NCBI GenBank assembly: GCA_034928535.1
Contig: JAYFOV010000008.1
Location: 17,213-81,212 of the forward strand
Direction: 5' to 3'
Length of the DNA stretch: 64,000 nucleotides
Source of the DNA: CAXXOK01 sp001604115
GTDB lineage: Bacteria > Bacillota > Clostridia > Christensenellales > Aristaeellaceae
Shown: positions 1 to 9,105 of the stretch, piece by piece
Layout: each line of letters begins with the position of its first letter
How positions within the stretch are numbered: position 1 is the first letter of the stretch
The notes under the pieces: generated by a model
Database searches by the model: none
The model's input: the letters and a program-made list of their open reading frames with translations, nothing else
What the model was told of the DNA's origin: nothing
Made by a program: the position numbers and the translations under genes

Positions 1-81
1 GTTGTAGCATACCATGGGATAGGCGTTTTCGCAAGCGTGGCACCATGCCGGCATGATAGCGCTTTAGGTCTTTGAGCAGGC

Positions 82-1200
82 TTAGTTGCCCACGCCGCGC
101 GCTTTCTCGGCAAAGGCTTTTCTGGCCTCATATTCACGGCCGCTCAGGCTCTCTTCCAATTGTCGGAGCAGTTCCTTTTGCTTTTCATTGAGACGCTTGG
201 GCACCTCAACCTTCACACGCAGGATCAGATCGCCGGTGGCCCCTCCGCGCAGGCTGGGCAAGCCCTGGCCTTTGATACGGAACTCCGTCTCGCTTTGTGT
301 TCCTTCGGGAATACGCTGCTTTACCTTTTGCTTGAGCGTTGGCACTTCAATCTCCGCGCCAAGCGTCGCCTGCGTCAGCGTGATGGGCAGTTCCAGCAGC
401 AGGTTGGTGCCATCCCGGCGGAACAGCTTATGAGGCTTGACGGTAACGCGAATGTACAAATCGCCGTTTTGCCCACCGCGAATTCCGGGTTCGCCTTGCC
501 CACCCATGAGGATGGTTTGTCCGTTGTCGATACCCGCTGGGATCCGGACCGTGGCTGTGCGCTTCTTGCGCACCTTGCCGCTGCCGTTACATGCGGTGCA
601 TTTGTCCTGCACCACTTTACCCTCGCCATGGCAGGTGGGGCAGGTGCTCACCGTGACCATGAAGCCGCCGCCGCGCCGTACTTGCCCCGCGCCTTTGCAG
701 GTAGGGCAGGTGACCGGCTGCGTGCCGGGTTTGGCGCCGCTGCCATGGCACACCTCACAGTGTTCGTTGCGCAGAAATTCAAACGCCTTCTGCGTGCCAA
801 ATGCGGCCTCCTCAAAGGTAATGGTGATATCGTGACGCAGGTCGTCCCCTTGCAGGGGTCCCTGCCGGCGCGAACCGCCCATGCCGCCACCAAAGAAGGT
901 ATCAAAAATGTTGCCAAAGTCCCCAAAACCGCTGAAACCGCCAAAATCCCCTGCGCCGCCGCCGAAACCCTGCATATTGGGGCCATCAAAGCCATACTGG
1001 TCATAGCGCGACCGTTTTTCGGCGTCGCTCAGTACTTCGTTGGCTTCGTTGAGCTCCTTGAAGCGCTCCTCGGCAGTCTTATCATGCTGGTGCAGATCGG
1101 GATGGCATTCCTTCGCCTTCTTCCGGTATGCCGCTTTGATCTCGGCATCAGAGGCAGTCTTGGGCACGCCAAGCACCTCGTAATAATCGCGTTTTGCCAA
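82..1200 (-). CDS. dnaJ: Chaperone protein DnaJ (Hsp40)
   Basis: Co-chaperone that stimulates the DnaK ATPase and delivers unfolded clients in the cytoplasm. At 372 residues it is of normal length. The J domain occupies residues 1-70 with the HPD motif at 33-35, followed by a Gly/Phe-rich stretch to about residue 125. Four CxxCxGxG zinc repeats (CEVC, CPTC, CPTC, CTAC) follow, then the substrate-binding C-terminal domain. It is the last gene of hrcA-grpE-dnaK-dnaJ on the minus strand, about 160 bases after dnaK. A modest Shine-Dalgarno (GTAGGTGAG) precedes the ATG. The 81 bases beyond its stop show no clear terminator. Confidence 0.97.
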   Translation of the reverse strand: MAKRDYYEVLGVPKTASDAEIKAAYRKKAKECHPDLHQHDKTAEERFKELNEANEVLSDAEKRSRYDQYGFDGPNMQGFGGGAGDFGGFSGFGDFGNIFDTFFGGGMGGSRRQGPLQGDDLRHDITITFEEAAFGTQKAFEFLRNEHCEVCHGSGAKPGTQPVTCPTCKGAGQVRRGGGFMVTVSTCPTCHGEGKVVQDKCTACNGSGKVRKKRTATVRIPAGIDNGQTILMGGQGEPGIRGGQNGDLYIRVTVKPHKLFRRDGTNLLLELPITLTQATLGAEIEVPTLKQKVKQRIPEGTQSETEFRIKGQGLPSLRGGATGDLILRVKVEVPKRLNEKQKELLRQLEESLSGREYEARKAFAEKARGVGN

Positions 1201-1361
1201 ATGCTCACCTACTTTATCGCGGCGCGTTCGCGGCGCCGGCTGGAATGTTGTGCCCCTGACACGCTGCGCGCGGCACGGGGCATAGCTTGCGAAATGCCCC
1301 GGCGCGGCGCGAAGCTATCTCCGCGCCCCGCCGAGGCGATCATGAAGTGGCTGCCCGCCCT

Positions 1362-3197
1362 TTACTTCACATCAAAATCCGTATTCACCGTGCCATCGTC
1401 ATTTTGGGTGGTGCCATCTGCACTGCCGCCCATGTCGGGAGCGCTGCCCATATCCGGTGCGCCGCCCTCCTGCTGGTAGAGCTTGCCAAAAATCTGATAC
1501 ACTTTTTGCGTCAGGGGCTCGATGGCTTCCTTGATCTGCTCCGCGTCATTGCCCTCGCGCACCTTCTTAAAGGCGGCGATTTCCGTTTCTACGGTGGCTT
1601 TATCCTCGGCGCTCAACTTGCCCTCATTGTCCCGCAGCTGCTTCTCCAGCTCATAAATCAGGCTATCCGCGCGGTTGAGGGTTTCCACCTCTTCCTTGCG
1701 CTTCTTGTCCTGCTCGGCATACTCCTCGGCTTCCTTCACGCGCTTCTGGATCTCATCCTCCGACATGTTGGTGGATGCGGTGATGGTGATTTTCTGCTCG
1801 TTGTTGGTGCCTTTATCCTTGGCGGATACGTTCACGATGCCGTTACGGTCAATGCTGAAAGTCACTTCGATCTGCGGCACGCCGCGGGGCGCCGGGGGGA
1901 TACCCGTCAGCTGGAAGCGGCCCAGCGTTTTATTGTCATACGCCATAGGACGTTCGCCCTGCAGCACGTGGATTTCCACAGTGGTCTGCCCGTCGGCTGC
2001 CGTGGAGAACACCTGGCTCTTGGTGGTGGGGATGGTGGTGTTGCGCTCGATCAGGCGGGTGAAGATGTGGCCTTCAGTTTCCAGACCCAGCGAGAGCGGG
2101 GTCACGTCCAGCAGCAGCACATCCTTGACCTCGCCGCCCAGCACACCGCCCTGGATGGCGGCGCCAACTGCCACGCACTCGTCAGGGTTGATGCCCTTGA
2201 AGGGGTCTTTGTTGGTGATTTTGCGCACAGCGGTCTGCACGGCGGGGATGCGTGTGGAGCCACCCACCAGGATCACTTTGTCGATCTGCTCGGCGGTCAG
2301 GTTGGCATCCTTGAGCGCCTTGGTCATGGGCTCAATGGTATTTTCAACCAGGTCGGCGGTCAGCTCATCGAACTTTGCGCGGGTCAGGGTCATGTCAAGG
2401 TGCTTGGGGCCGTTGTGATCGCTGGTGATAAACGGCAGGTTGATGTTGGTGCTCATAACGCCGGACAGGTCGATCTTTGCCTTTTCAGCGGCTTCCTTGA
2501 GGCGCTGGTAAGCCATACGGTCCTGCTTGAGGTCAATGCCATTTTCTTTTTTGAAACTGTCCGCGATCCAGTTGATCACGCGCTCGTCAAAGTCATCGCC
2601 GCCCAAACGGTTGTTACCGTTGGTAGCCAGCACTTCAAACACACCATCGCCGATCTCCAGCAGGCTCACGTCAAAGGTGCCGCCGCCCAGATCGTACACC
2701 AGGATCTTCTGGCTGCCCTGCTTATCCAGCCCATAGGCCAAAGAAGCCGCGGTGGGCTCGTTGATGATGCGCAGCACCTCCAGACCGGCGATGCGCCCTG
2801 CATCCTTGGTGGCCTGGCGCTGGCTGTCGCTAAAGTATGCCGGCACGGTGATGACCGCCTGCGTTACGGTTTCGCCCAGGTATGCTTCCGCATCAGCCTT
2901 GAGTTTTTGCAGGATCATTGCGCTGATTTCCTGGGGCGTATAGCTTTTCCCATCGATGTTGACTTTATGGTTGGTGCCCATTTCCCGCTTGATGGAGATC
3001 ACGGTGCGGTCGGGGTTGGTCACCGCCTGACGCTTGGCGATCTGGCCTACCAGGCGCTCGCCGTCCTTGGTAAAGGCAACCACGGACGGGGTGGTACGCG
3101 CGCCTTCCGCATTGGGGATCACAACCGGCTCGCCGCCTTCCAGCACGGCAACACAGCTGTTGGTAGTACCAAGGTCAATGCCAATAATTTTACTCAT
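1362..3197 (-). CDS. dnaK: Molecular chaperone DnaK (Hsp70)
   Basis: ATP-dependent Hsp70 chaperone that works with DnaJ and GrpE. The protein has 611 residues. The N-terminus carries the Hsp70 phosphate-1 signature (GIDLGTTNS), followed by the phosphate-2 signature (VYDLGGGTFDVS) and the VILVGGSTRIP motif, so the nucleotide-binding domain is intact. The substrate-binding domain and helical lid follow, and the tail is Gly/Asp-rich and ends in DFDVK rather than EEVD. A strong GAGGAGG site lies just upstream of the ATG. It is co-transcribed with grpE, 104 bases upstream, from the CIRCE promoter. Confidence 0.98.
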   Translation of the reverse strand: MSKIIGIDLGTTNSCVAVLEGGEPVVIPNAEGARTTPSVVAFTKDGERLVGQIAKRQAVTNPDRTVISIKREMGTNHKVNIDGKSYTPQEISAMILQKLKADAEAYLGETVTQAVITVPAYFSDSQRQATKDAGRIAGLEVLRIINEPTAASLAYGLDKQGSQKILVYDLGGGTFDVSLLEIGDGVFEVLATNGNNRLGGDDFDERVINWIADSFKKENGIDLKQDRMAYQRLKEAAEKAKIDLSGVMSTNINLPFITSDHNGPKHLDMTLTRAKFDELTADLVENTIEPMTKALKDANLTAEQIDKVILVGGSTRIPAVQTAVRKITNKDPFKGINPDECVAVGAAIQGGVLGGEVKDVLLLDVTPLSLGLETEGHIFTRLIERNTTIPTTKSQVFSTAADGQTTVEIHVLQGERPMAYDNKTLGRFQLTGIPPAPRGVPQIEVTFSIDRNGIVNVSAKDKGTNNEQKITITASTNMSEDEIQKRVKEAEEYAEQDKKRKEEVETLNRADSLIYELEKQLRDNEGKLSAEDKATVETEIAAFKKVREGNDAEQIKEAIEPLTQKVYQIFGKLYQQEGGAPDMGSAPDMGGSADGTTQNDDGTVNTDFDVK

Positions 3198-3301
3198 GTT
3201 GGTTCCTCCTCACAAATCCATGCGATTCATTCGCAAAATGTCGTTTTTATATCTATCGTGGAAGGGCGCCTGCCCTTGCCAACCCATTTGCATGGCACCC
3301 G

Positions 3302-3976
3302 TCAGTCGGGCACCACCTTGACCATCGCATGGCGCAGCACTGTGCCGCCCATCTGATAGCCCTTCTGGAACACCTCGCATACCGTGCCCGGTTCGCCGTC
3401 CTCCGGCGCACCCTGAAGCACCGCGTTTTCCAGGTTGGGGTCAAACTTTTCGCCCTTGCGGTCGATCGGCGCCACCCCGCGTTTTTGGAATGCTTCCACC
3501 AGCTGTCTTAGCACCATTTCGACGCCTTCTTTCAGGGCCGTGTCGGGGCTTTCGTTGGCTGCGCTCAGGGCGCGTTCCAAATTATCCAGCACGGGGAGCA
3601 GCGTGGTCACAAATGCCCTTGCGCCATCCTCAAATGCCTCGCTGCGCGCACTTTGGTTGCGGCGGCGGTAATTGTCAAAATCAGCCTGCACACGCTGTGC
3701 AAGGGTCAGGTACTCCTCCGCCTTGGCATTGGCCGCTGCCAAAGCATCTCCCAGTTCGTTTGCAATGGTTTCGGCGGCTGCCTCTGCCACTTCCTGCGCT
3801 GCATCCTCGCCGGCCGCGTCACACACTGCCGCATCATCCAGCTTGCCTGCCATAAATTCCAGGGTGTCCTGATCTGTTTCCACAGGGGTTGCGACTGGTT
3901 GTTTTTCCATATCCTTGAGCGGTTTCATCTTAGGTGTAGAGCCCCCGTTCTTTCCGGTTTTCTGTTTAGCGCGCAT
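3302..3976 (-). CDS. grpE: Nucleotide exchange factor GrpE
   Basis: Releases ADP from DnaK. The protein has 225 residues, with an acidic, low-complexity N-terminus, a long amphipathic helix (LAQRVQADFDNYRRRNQSAR region) and the C-terminal beta domain with the GTVCEVFQKGYQMG signature and a VVPD end. The reading frame stays open further upstream inside hrcA, but the ATG at 3976 follows a good AAAGGAG site and gives a normal-length protein. The hrcA stop (3982) is 5 bases upstream of this start, so the ribosome-binding site lies inside the end of hrcA, which suggests translational coupling. Confidence 0.96.
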   Translation of the reverse strand: MRAKQKTGKNGGSTPKMKPLKDMEKQPVATPVETDQDTLEFMAGKLDDAAVCDAAGEDAAQEVAEAAAETIANELGDALAAANAKAEEYLTLAQRVQADFDNYRRRNQSARSEAFEDGARAFVTTLLPVLDNLERALSAANESPDTALKEGVEMVLRQLVEAFQKRGVAPIDRKGEKFDPNLENAVLQGAPEDGEPGTVCEVFQKGYQMGGTVLRHAMVKVVPD

Positions 3977-3981
3977 CCGTG

Positions 3982-5010
3982 TCACTCCTTTTCGGGTGTA
4001 AACAGGCGGGTCAGATGCTCGCCCATGGCACTGAGCACCCCCAGCACGCGACCATACTGCATGCGTGTGGGGCCAATGACCCCAATGGTGCCGTGTGTAT
4101 GATCCCCAATGGCATAGGTTGCCGTGACCAGCGAGCAATCCCGCAGTTCCGGCACCCCGGTTTCGGGGCCAATGCGCACGGTAAAGGCAACGTTCTGGTG
4201 TTGCTCCAGCAAGGTGAGCAAGGTATCCTTGCTTTCCAGCAGCGAAAGGAATTGCTTGGCCTTTTCCACATCGCTATATTCCGGGAAGCTCAGTATGTTG
4301 CTGGTACCTCCGAAGGCAAGCTTGGCACGCGCCTGCTGATTTTCCACATCGGCCACCAACTCGCTGATGCCGCCAAGCATCGCGCGCTTTTCAGCAAACT
4401 CCCGTCCCATGGCCTTGATCACGCGCTGTGCATCCGCAAGGGTGCGTGTACTCAGGCGTTCGGTGAGCATACGGCTGATGGCATACAACGCATCGGCATC
4501 CAGTTCACTGTCCACATGGATCACCGCATCCCGCACGACGCCGCCATCCGTTACAATCACCAGCAACGCGCTGCTTTGGCTCACAGGCACCAGTTGCAGG
4601 GTGCGTACGGTCATCTCGCCGCCCTTGGGCGTCATGACCAGCGATGTGTAGTGCGTGAGCGAGCTAAGCACCTGCGCCGCACGGTTGATCACGTCCTCCA
4701 TTTTGCCGGTGCGCTGCGTAAAATGCTCCCGCAGGCTATCGACATCGCCGGGCTGAATCTTGCCGGCTTTGAGCAGCTGATCCACATACAGGCGGTAGGC
4801 TTTGGCGCTTGGCACCCGGCCTGCGCTGATGTGGGGCTGATCCAGGTAGCCTAGCTCCTCCAGATCGCTCATCTCGTTGCGGATGGTTGCGGAGCTCAGC
4901 CCCATCTCATATTTCTTGGAGATGGTGCGGCTACCCACCGGAACAGCCGTCAGAATATAATCGTCAATGATGGCCTGCAAAATGCGGAACTTCCGCGCAT
5001 CCATCGACAT
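3982..5010 (-). CDS. hrcA: Heat-inducible transcription repressor HrcA
   Basis: Repressor that binds CIRCE operators and controls class I heat-shock genes. The protein has 342 residues. The N-terminal winged helix begins MDARKFRILQAIIDDYI and includes the typical GSRTISKKY recognition segment. The C-terminal part contains the HrcA dimerisation and GAF-like domains with the GPTRMQYGRVLGVL motif. A frame extending to 5061 is rejected because the ATG at 5010 has an AAGGAGGTG site at ideal distance. First gene of the operon, directly downstream of a perfect CIRCE at 5055-5081, implying autoregulation. Confidence 0.97.
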   Translation of the reverse strand: MSMDARKFRILQAIIDDYILTAVPVGSRTISKKYEMGLSSATIRNEMSDLEELGYLDQPHISAGRVPSAKAYRLYVDQLLKAGKIQPGDVDSLREHFTQRTGKMEDVINRAAQVLSSLTHYTSLVMTPKGGEMTVRTLQLVPVSQSSALLVIVTDGGVVRDAVIHVDSELDADALYAISRMLTERLSTRTLADAQRVIKAMGREFAEKRAMLGGISELVADVENQQARAKLAFGGTSNILSFPEYSDVEKAKQFLSLLESKDTLLTLLEQHQNVAFTVRIGPETGVPELRDCSLVTATYAIGDHTHGTIGVIGPTRMQYGRVLGVLSAMGEHLTRLFTPEKE

Positions 5011-5054
5011 GCCGTCACCTCCTTGGGCGTAGCGCATGAGGGGTATCATCATTG

Positions 5055-5081
5055 TTAGCACTCGCTCAGAGTGAGTGCTAA
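5055..5081 (-). promoter_or_regulatory. CIRCE operator (HrcA binding site)
   Basis: Perfect inverted repeat TTAGCACTC-N9-GAGTGCTAA, identical to the CIRCE consensus. It lies immediately downstream of the predicted transcription start of the hrcA operon, so bound HrcA would block initiation or escape and transcripts would carry it in the 5' leader. Confidence 0.97.
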
Positions 5082-5090
5082 CATGGTCAT

Positions 5091-5119
5091 ATCATATGCC
5101 TGATTCGCCTTTTTGTCAA
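5091..5119 (-). promoter_or_regulatory. Housekeeping promoter of hrcA-grpE-dnaK-dnaJ
   Basis: On the minus strand TTGACA (5114-5119) and TATGAT (5091-5096) are separated by exactly 17 bases. The expected start site is near 5084, next to the CIRCE element. AT-rich sequence lies upstream. Confidence 0.88.
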
Positions 5120-5427
5120 GCTCTGCACGGGGTGAATTTTCTGTTTGTTCACACTTGGCAAACCTTTTTCGCAAAAGGCTTATTGGCATCATCTGACCAT
5201 TATTGACCAAATTTTTTTCTTGACTGGGACGCGGGGGTCGTTTCCAGTTCCCGATCTCGGATGGCATTGCTGACCGCCAGGCAAGCCATCCGTACCGCAC
5301 ACTTAGCCAAACGGAGTGTCCCCTCCAAGCGTTGAGATATGCTGCGGGCAAACGCCTGCTTTTCAGTTGTCCAGCGCCAACCATGCCCCGCCCGGTCATG
5401 CGCGCTGTCATCCCTGTACCCAAGCGT
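5120..5427. other. Intergenic region without a recognised gene
   Basis: About 300 bases between the hrcA promoter and the hemW stop. Frames here have no plausible start or family resemblance. An A/T-rich stretch around 5205-5225 may act as an upstream element for the heat-shock promoter. I see no clear terminator for hemW. Confidence 0.5.
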
Positions 5428-6591
5428 TCAGTCCGGTATAAAAGCCATCATGGCGGTATTCTGCACGGCCAGCCCGCGGCGGTTCAAGGCCAGCGCGGGA
5501 ATAGCGGAGTCGATATCACAGAGCAATCCCTCGCGCTTCAGCCGCTCGATGGCCGCAGCATACACCGTCGGCAGTGCAAGTCCATGCAGGGTTTGAAAAT
5601 GGTCAAACTGTACGCCCTGTAACGTTCGCAGCCCAAGCATCACCGTTTCAAACATGGCCTCCTTCTGCCCGATGGGAGTCTCCCCAGCAGGCGGCAGTAG
5701 CCCGCCCGATAGCGCCTGCACGTATGCTGTGCGCGAAGGGGTGTTTTGCCGGCGAAGGTAGGCTGCATGGGGCTCCCTTGCAGGCAGATGGCTGGCGGCG
5801 CTCACGCCCAGTCCCAGATAGTGTTTTTGTTGCCAATAGCCCAGGTTATGCCTGCATGCATAGCCTTCCTGAGCAAAATTGGATATCTCATAACGGGCAT
5901 AGCCCTTGGCCTTTAGCAGATCAATACCGGCCTCCAGCATGTCTGCGGCCGCGTCCTCATCAGGCATCACCACTTCACCCTGCGCCACGCGCGTCGCCAA
6001 TGGTGTGCCGCTTTCCAAAATGAGCGAGTAGGCGGACAGGTGCGTCACCCCGGCGTTTGCCAGTGCTTCAAGCGTATCCAGATACGCCTGCCTTGTTTGC
6101 CCGGGGAGCGCAAACATGACGTCTGCATTGACGTTATGCACCCCGTAACGATGCGCCAAAGCAATAGCGTCAAGCGCCTGCGGGAAATCATGCACTCGCC
6201 CCAGTGTTGCCAGCAGTTGCGGCTGCATCGCCTGCACGCCCAGAGACAGGCGGTTCATGCCCGCTCCGGTCAGCACATCCATCCACGCTTCCGTCAGCGT
6301 GCCTGGGTTGGCTTCGCTGGTAAACTCCACATCCCCCGTAAGCTCAAAATGCTTGCGCAGCGTTATGAGAACCTTTTTAAGCATTGAAGCAGGCACGACC
6401 GAGGGGGTTCCCCCACCCAGAAAAACAGTGTCCACCGGCATGTGGCCATACACAGCCGCCATCAGGCTGATCTCTTGCTCCAGCGCACTGCAGTAGGCAG
6501 CTATCTCTGCCTGCCCGGCAGCGGCGGAACAAAAATCGCAATAAAAACATTTCCTTTTACAAAACGGGAAATGCAGGTATAATGACAGCAT
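5428..6591 (-). CDS. hemW: Radical SAM protein HemW (heme chaperone, HemN-like)
   Basis: Member of the HemW family, once annotated as oxygen-independent coproporphyrinogen III oxidase and now regarded as a heme-binding chaperone. The protein has 387 residues. The radical-SAM motif is at the N-terminus (Cys11, Cys15, Cys18 in CKRKCFYC), followed by the GGGTPS and EANPGT motifs and the HemN C-terminal domain. The start at 6591 is chosen over an upstream in-frame ATG because it is preceded by AAGGAGG at good spacing. It is divergent from the DUF1622/lepA unit. HemW and LepA are often neighbours in Bacillota, which supports the call. Confidence 0.93.
   Translation of the reverse strand: MLSLYLHFPFCKRKCFYCDFCSAAAGQAEIAAYCSALEQEISLMAAVYGHMPVDTVFLGGGTPSVVPASMLKKVLITLRKHFELTGDVEFTSEANPGTLTEAWMDVLTGAGMNRLSLGVQAMQPQLLATLGRVHDFPQALDAIALAHRYGVHNVNADVMFALPGQTRQAYLDTLEALANAGVTHLSAYSLILESGTPLATRVAQGEVVMPDEDAAADMLEAGIDLLKAKGYARYEISNFAQEGYACRHNLGYWQQKHYLGLGVSAASHLPAREPHAAYLRRQNTPSRTAYVQALSGGLLPPAGETPIGQKEAMFETVMLGLRTLQGVQFDHFQTLHGLALPTVYAAAIERLKREGLLCDIDSAIPALALNRRGLAVQNTAMMAFIPD
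6556..6583 (+). promoter_or_regulatory. Promoter of the DUF1622-lepA unit
   Basis: TTTACA (6556-6561) and a perfect TATAAT (6578-6583) with a 16-base spacer. The boxes lie within the first codons of the divergent hemW gene. The start site would be near 6590, leaving a leader of about 65 bases before the ATG at 6657. Confidence 0.65.
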
Positions 6592-6656
6592 GGCGCGCCT
6601 CCTTGCAGCTTTTGCAAGCTCCGGTGCCATCATAACATCTTTGGAGGAGTTTGACC

Positions 6657-7073
6657 ATGGAGAACATTGAGCATATCTTTCAACTGATCGTGCGTGTGGC
6701 GATCCATCTCATTGAATTGACGGGCATGCTGGTTATCGTGATCAGTATGGCGCGCGGCTTTATCGACTATTTGCAAAAGAAAGACTGCACGCGCATCGAG
6801 CTGGCGCAAGGCATGATGCTGGGTCTGGAGTTCAAGGTGGGCAGCGAAGTGCTGCGCTCTGTGATCGTCAGCGGTTGGAGTGAGCTTGGCACCTTGGCTG
6901 CCATCATCCTCCTGCGCAGCTTGCTCACCTTCCTTTTGCACTGGGAAATCGATGTGGAGGAAAAACGCCAGGCCGAACAACTGCGCTTGCGTTGTGAACT
7001 GGAAACAGCCAGCTGCCCTGTAACCATCGAGGATATGGCCAACACTCCCGTGGATGCCCCTTCCAAGACCTGA
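6657..7073 (+). CDS. DUF1622 family membrane protein
   Basis: Small integral membrane protein of 138 residues that fits the uncharacterised DUF1622 family. There is one hydrophobic helix near residues 10-40 and a hydrophobic stretch near 70-100. Between them lie the conserved basic and polar segments (RGFIDYL and GLEFKVGSEVL). The C-terminus is charged and cytoplasm-like. A TTG six bases upstream is in frame but too close to the GGAGG, so the ATG at 6657 is preferred. It precedes lepA by about 100 bases and probably shares its transcript. Function unknown. Confidence 0.8.
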   Translation: MENIEHIFQLIVRVAIHLIELTGMLVIVISMARGFIDYLQKKDCTRIELAQGMMLGLEFKVGSEVLRSVIVSGWSELGTLAAIILLRSLLTFLLHWEIDVEEKRQAEQLRLRCELETASCPVTIEDMANTPVDAPSKT

Positions 7074-7175
7074 GCAGCTCAACCCGCAGCGCATGCTGTG
7101 CTGGCATGCGTGCACGCAGGCCTGGACAAACGCAGATCCGCACCGCCCCAAATCCACCTTTTCGGAGGGAACACT

Positions 7176-8984
7176 TTGCAGAACGACCGTCTATCCCACA
7201 TCCGCAATTTTTGCATCATCGCCCACATCGATCACGGCAAATCCACTTTGGCAGACCGCCTGTTGGAGATGACCGGCGTGTTTGAGCACCGTGAAATGGT
7301 GGAGCAAATTTTGGACAGCATGGAGCTGGAACGCGAGCGCGGCATCACCATCAAGAGCAAGGCCGTGCACATGACCTACACCGCAAAGGATGGCGAGACC
7401 TACACCCTCAACCTGATCGACACACCGGGCCATGTCGATTTTAGCTACGAGGTCAGCCGTGCCTTGGCCGCCTGTGAAGGCGCGCTGTTGGTCGTGGACG
7501 CGACGCAGGGCATTGAAGCGCAAACATTGGCCAATGTGTATATGGCTTTGGAGCATAATCTGGAAACCCTTCCCGTGATCAACAAAGTGGATTTGGTCAG
7601 CGCAAGGCCAGATGAAGTCAGGCATGAAATTGAAGAAGTGATTGGCCTGGATGCCCAGGATGCGCCGCTCATTTCCGCCAAGACCGGCCTGAACTGCGAT
7701 CAGGTGCTGGAGGCCATCGTCACACGCATCCCGCCGCCCACAGGGGATGCCCAGGCTCCCTTGCAGGCACTCGTCTTTGACGCCTACTATGATAATTATC
7801 GCGGCGCCATATGCTTTGTGCGCATTGCGCAGGGCACGGTCAAGGCCGGCATGCGCATGCGGCTCATGGCCAGCGGCGCGGAGTTTGACATCGTGGAGGT
7901 GGGTACCTTCAGCCCTGGTTACCGCCCCTGCGAGTCCCTCATGGCGGGCGATGTGGGCTATATCAGCGCCTCGATCAAAGATATTGTCGAAACGCGGGTC
8001 GGCGATACCATTACCGATGCCGCACGCCCGGCCGCCGAAGCGCTTCCCGGCTACCGCACCGTAACGCCAATGGTTTTTTGCGGCATCTACCCAGCAGATG
8101 GCAGTGATTATGATGCCCTGAAAGATGCGCTGGAAAAGCTTCGCATGAACGATGCATCCCTTTCCTTTGAGCCGGAAACTTCCGTTGCCTTGGGTTACGG
8201 TTTCCGTTGCGGCTTTCTGGGGCTTTTGCACATGGACATCATCAGCCAGCGGCTGGAGCGGGAATTTGATCTGAACATCATCACCACCGCGCCCAGCGTG
8301 ATCTATCACGTGTTCAAGACGGACGGCACCATGCTCGCCATCGACAACCCCACTAACCTGCCTTCCATTGGGGAAATCGAGCACATGGAGGAACCCTTTG
8401 TGCTGGCGTCCGTCTACACACCGCAGGAGTATGTGGGTACACTCATGGAAGTGTGCAGCGATAAACGAGGCACCTTTTTGGACATGCAGTATGAGGGCGG
8501 GCGCGTGAAGCTCACCTACCATATGCCGCTCAACGAGATCATTTATGACTTCTTCGATCAGGTCAAGAGCCGCTCCCGGGGCTACGCGAGCTTTGATTAT
8601 GAGCTCAAGGGCTACCAAGAAAGCGATTTGGTCAAGCTGGACATCCTGCTCAATGGTGAGATCTGCGATGCGTTCACCATCATCGTGCACCGGGACAAAG
8701 CCTATGTGCGCGGGCGCGGCATTGCTGAAAAGCTAGTGGATGTAATCCCCCGCCAGCTTTTTGAAATCCCCATTCAGGCAGCCATCGGCGGCAAGGTTAT
8801 CGCCCGGGAAACCGTGCGCGCCATGCGCAAGGATGTGCTGGCCAAATGCTATGGCGGCGATATTACGCGCAAAAAGAAGCTGCTGGAAAAGCAAAAGGAA
8901 GGCAAAAAACGCATGCGCCAATTTGGCTCGGTAGAAGTGCCCAGCGAGGCCTTTATGGCCGTGCTCAAAATGGACGACAAGTAA
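7176..8984 (+). CDS. lepA: Elongation factor 4 (LepA)
   Basis: Ribosome-associated translational GTPase implicated in back-translocation or initiation quality. The protein has 602 residues, the usual length. G1 (AHIDHGKST) lies at residues 16-24, DTPGH is G3, NKVD is G4, and the LepA C-terminal domain with its Lys/Arg-rich end is present. The start is a TTG at 7176, six bases after a GGAGGG site. A longer frame from 7098 lacks a ribosome-binding site and adds non-conserved residues. A hairpin follows the stop. Confidence 0.96.
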   Translation: MQNDRLSHIRNFCIIAHIDHGKSTLADRLLEMTGVFEHREMVEQILDSMELERERGITIKSKAVHMTYTAKDGETYTLNLIDTPGHVDFSYEVSRALAACEGALLVVDATQGIEAQTLANVYMALEHNLETLPVINKVDLVSARPDEVRHEIEEVIGLDAQDAPLISAKTGLNCDQVLEAIVTRIPPPTGDAQAPLQALVFDAYYDNYRGAICFVRIAQGTVKAGMRMRLMASGAEFDIVEVGTFSPGYRPCESLMAGDVGYISASIKDIVETRVGDTITDAARPAAEALPGYRTVTPMVFCGIYPADGSDYDALKDALEKLRMNDASLSFEPETSVALGYGFRCGFLGLLHMDIISQRLEREFDLNIITTAPSVIYHVFKTDGTMLAIDNPTNLPSIGEIEHMEEPFVLASVYTPQEYVGTLMEVCSDKRGTFLDMQYEGGRVKLTYHMPLNEIIYDFFDQVKSRSRGYASFDYELKGYQESDLVKLDILLNGEICDAFTIIVHRDKAYVRGRGIAEKLVDVIPRQLFEIPIQAAIGGKVIARETVRAMRKDVLAKCYGGDITRKKKLLEKQKEGKKRMRQFGSVEVPSEAFMAVLKMDDK

Positions 8985-9006
8985 CGCACAACGATCAACA
9001 CGTCAA

Positions 9007-9036
9007 ACGGGGTGCCCTTGACAGGGCACCCCGTTC
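9007..9036 (+). terminator. Terminator after lepA
   Basis: Perfect 12-bp stem (9007-9018 with 9023-9034, GC-rich) and a TGAC loop, 22 bases after the lepA stop. The downstream T run is weak. It also separates lepA from the convergent GntR gene and may act on both strands. Confidence 0.75.
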
Positions 9037-9105
9037 TCAACCGCCAAAGGCTTCAAAAGCGTTCGCACAGGCCCACCAGCTTGCGCTTTGCTTTGCTACG
9101 CGCTA

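Noticed and set aside
1287..3356. A 689-residue open frame on the plus strand opposite dnaK
   Set aside because: Compositional shadow of the highly conserved dnaK; no family resemblance, no ribosome-binding site.
5055..5423. Minus-strand frame upstream of hrcA
   Set aside because: It contains the CIRCE and promoter, has no ribosome-binding site and no recognisable sequence.
7191..8690. A 499-residue open frame opposite lepA
   Set aside because: Antisense shadow of lepA with a His/Gly-rich translation typical of GC-rich reverse frames.
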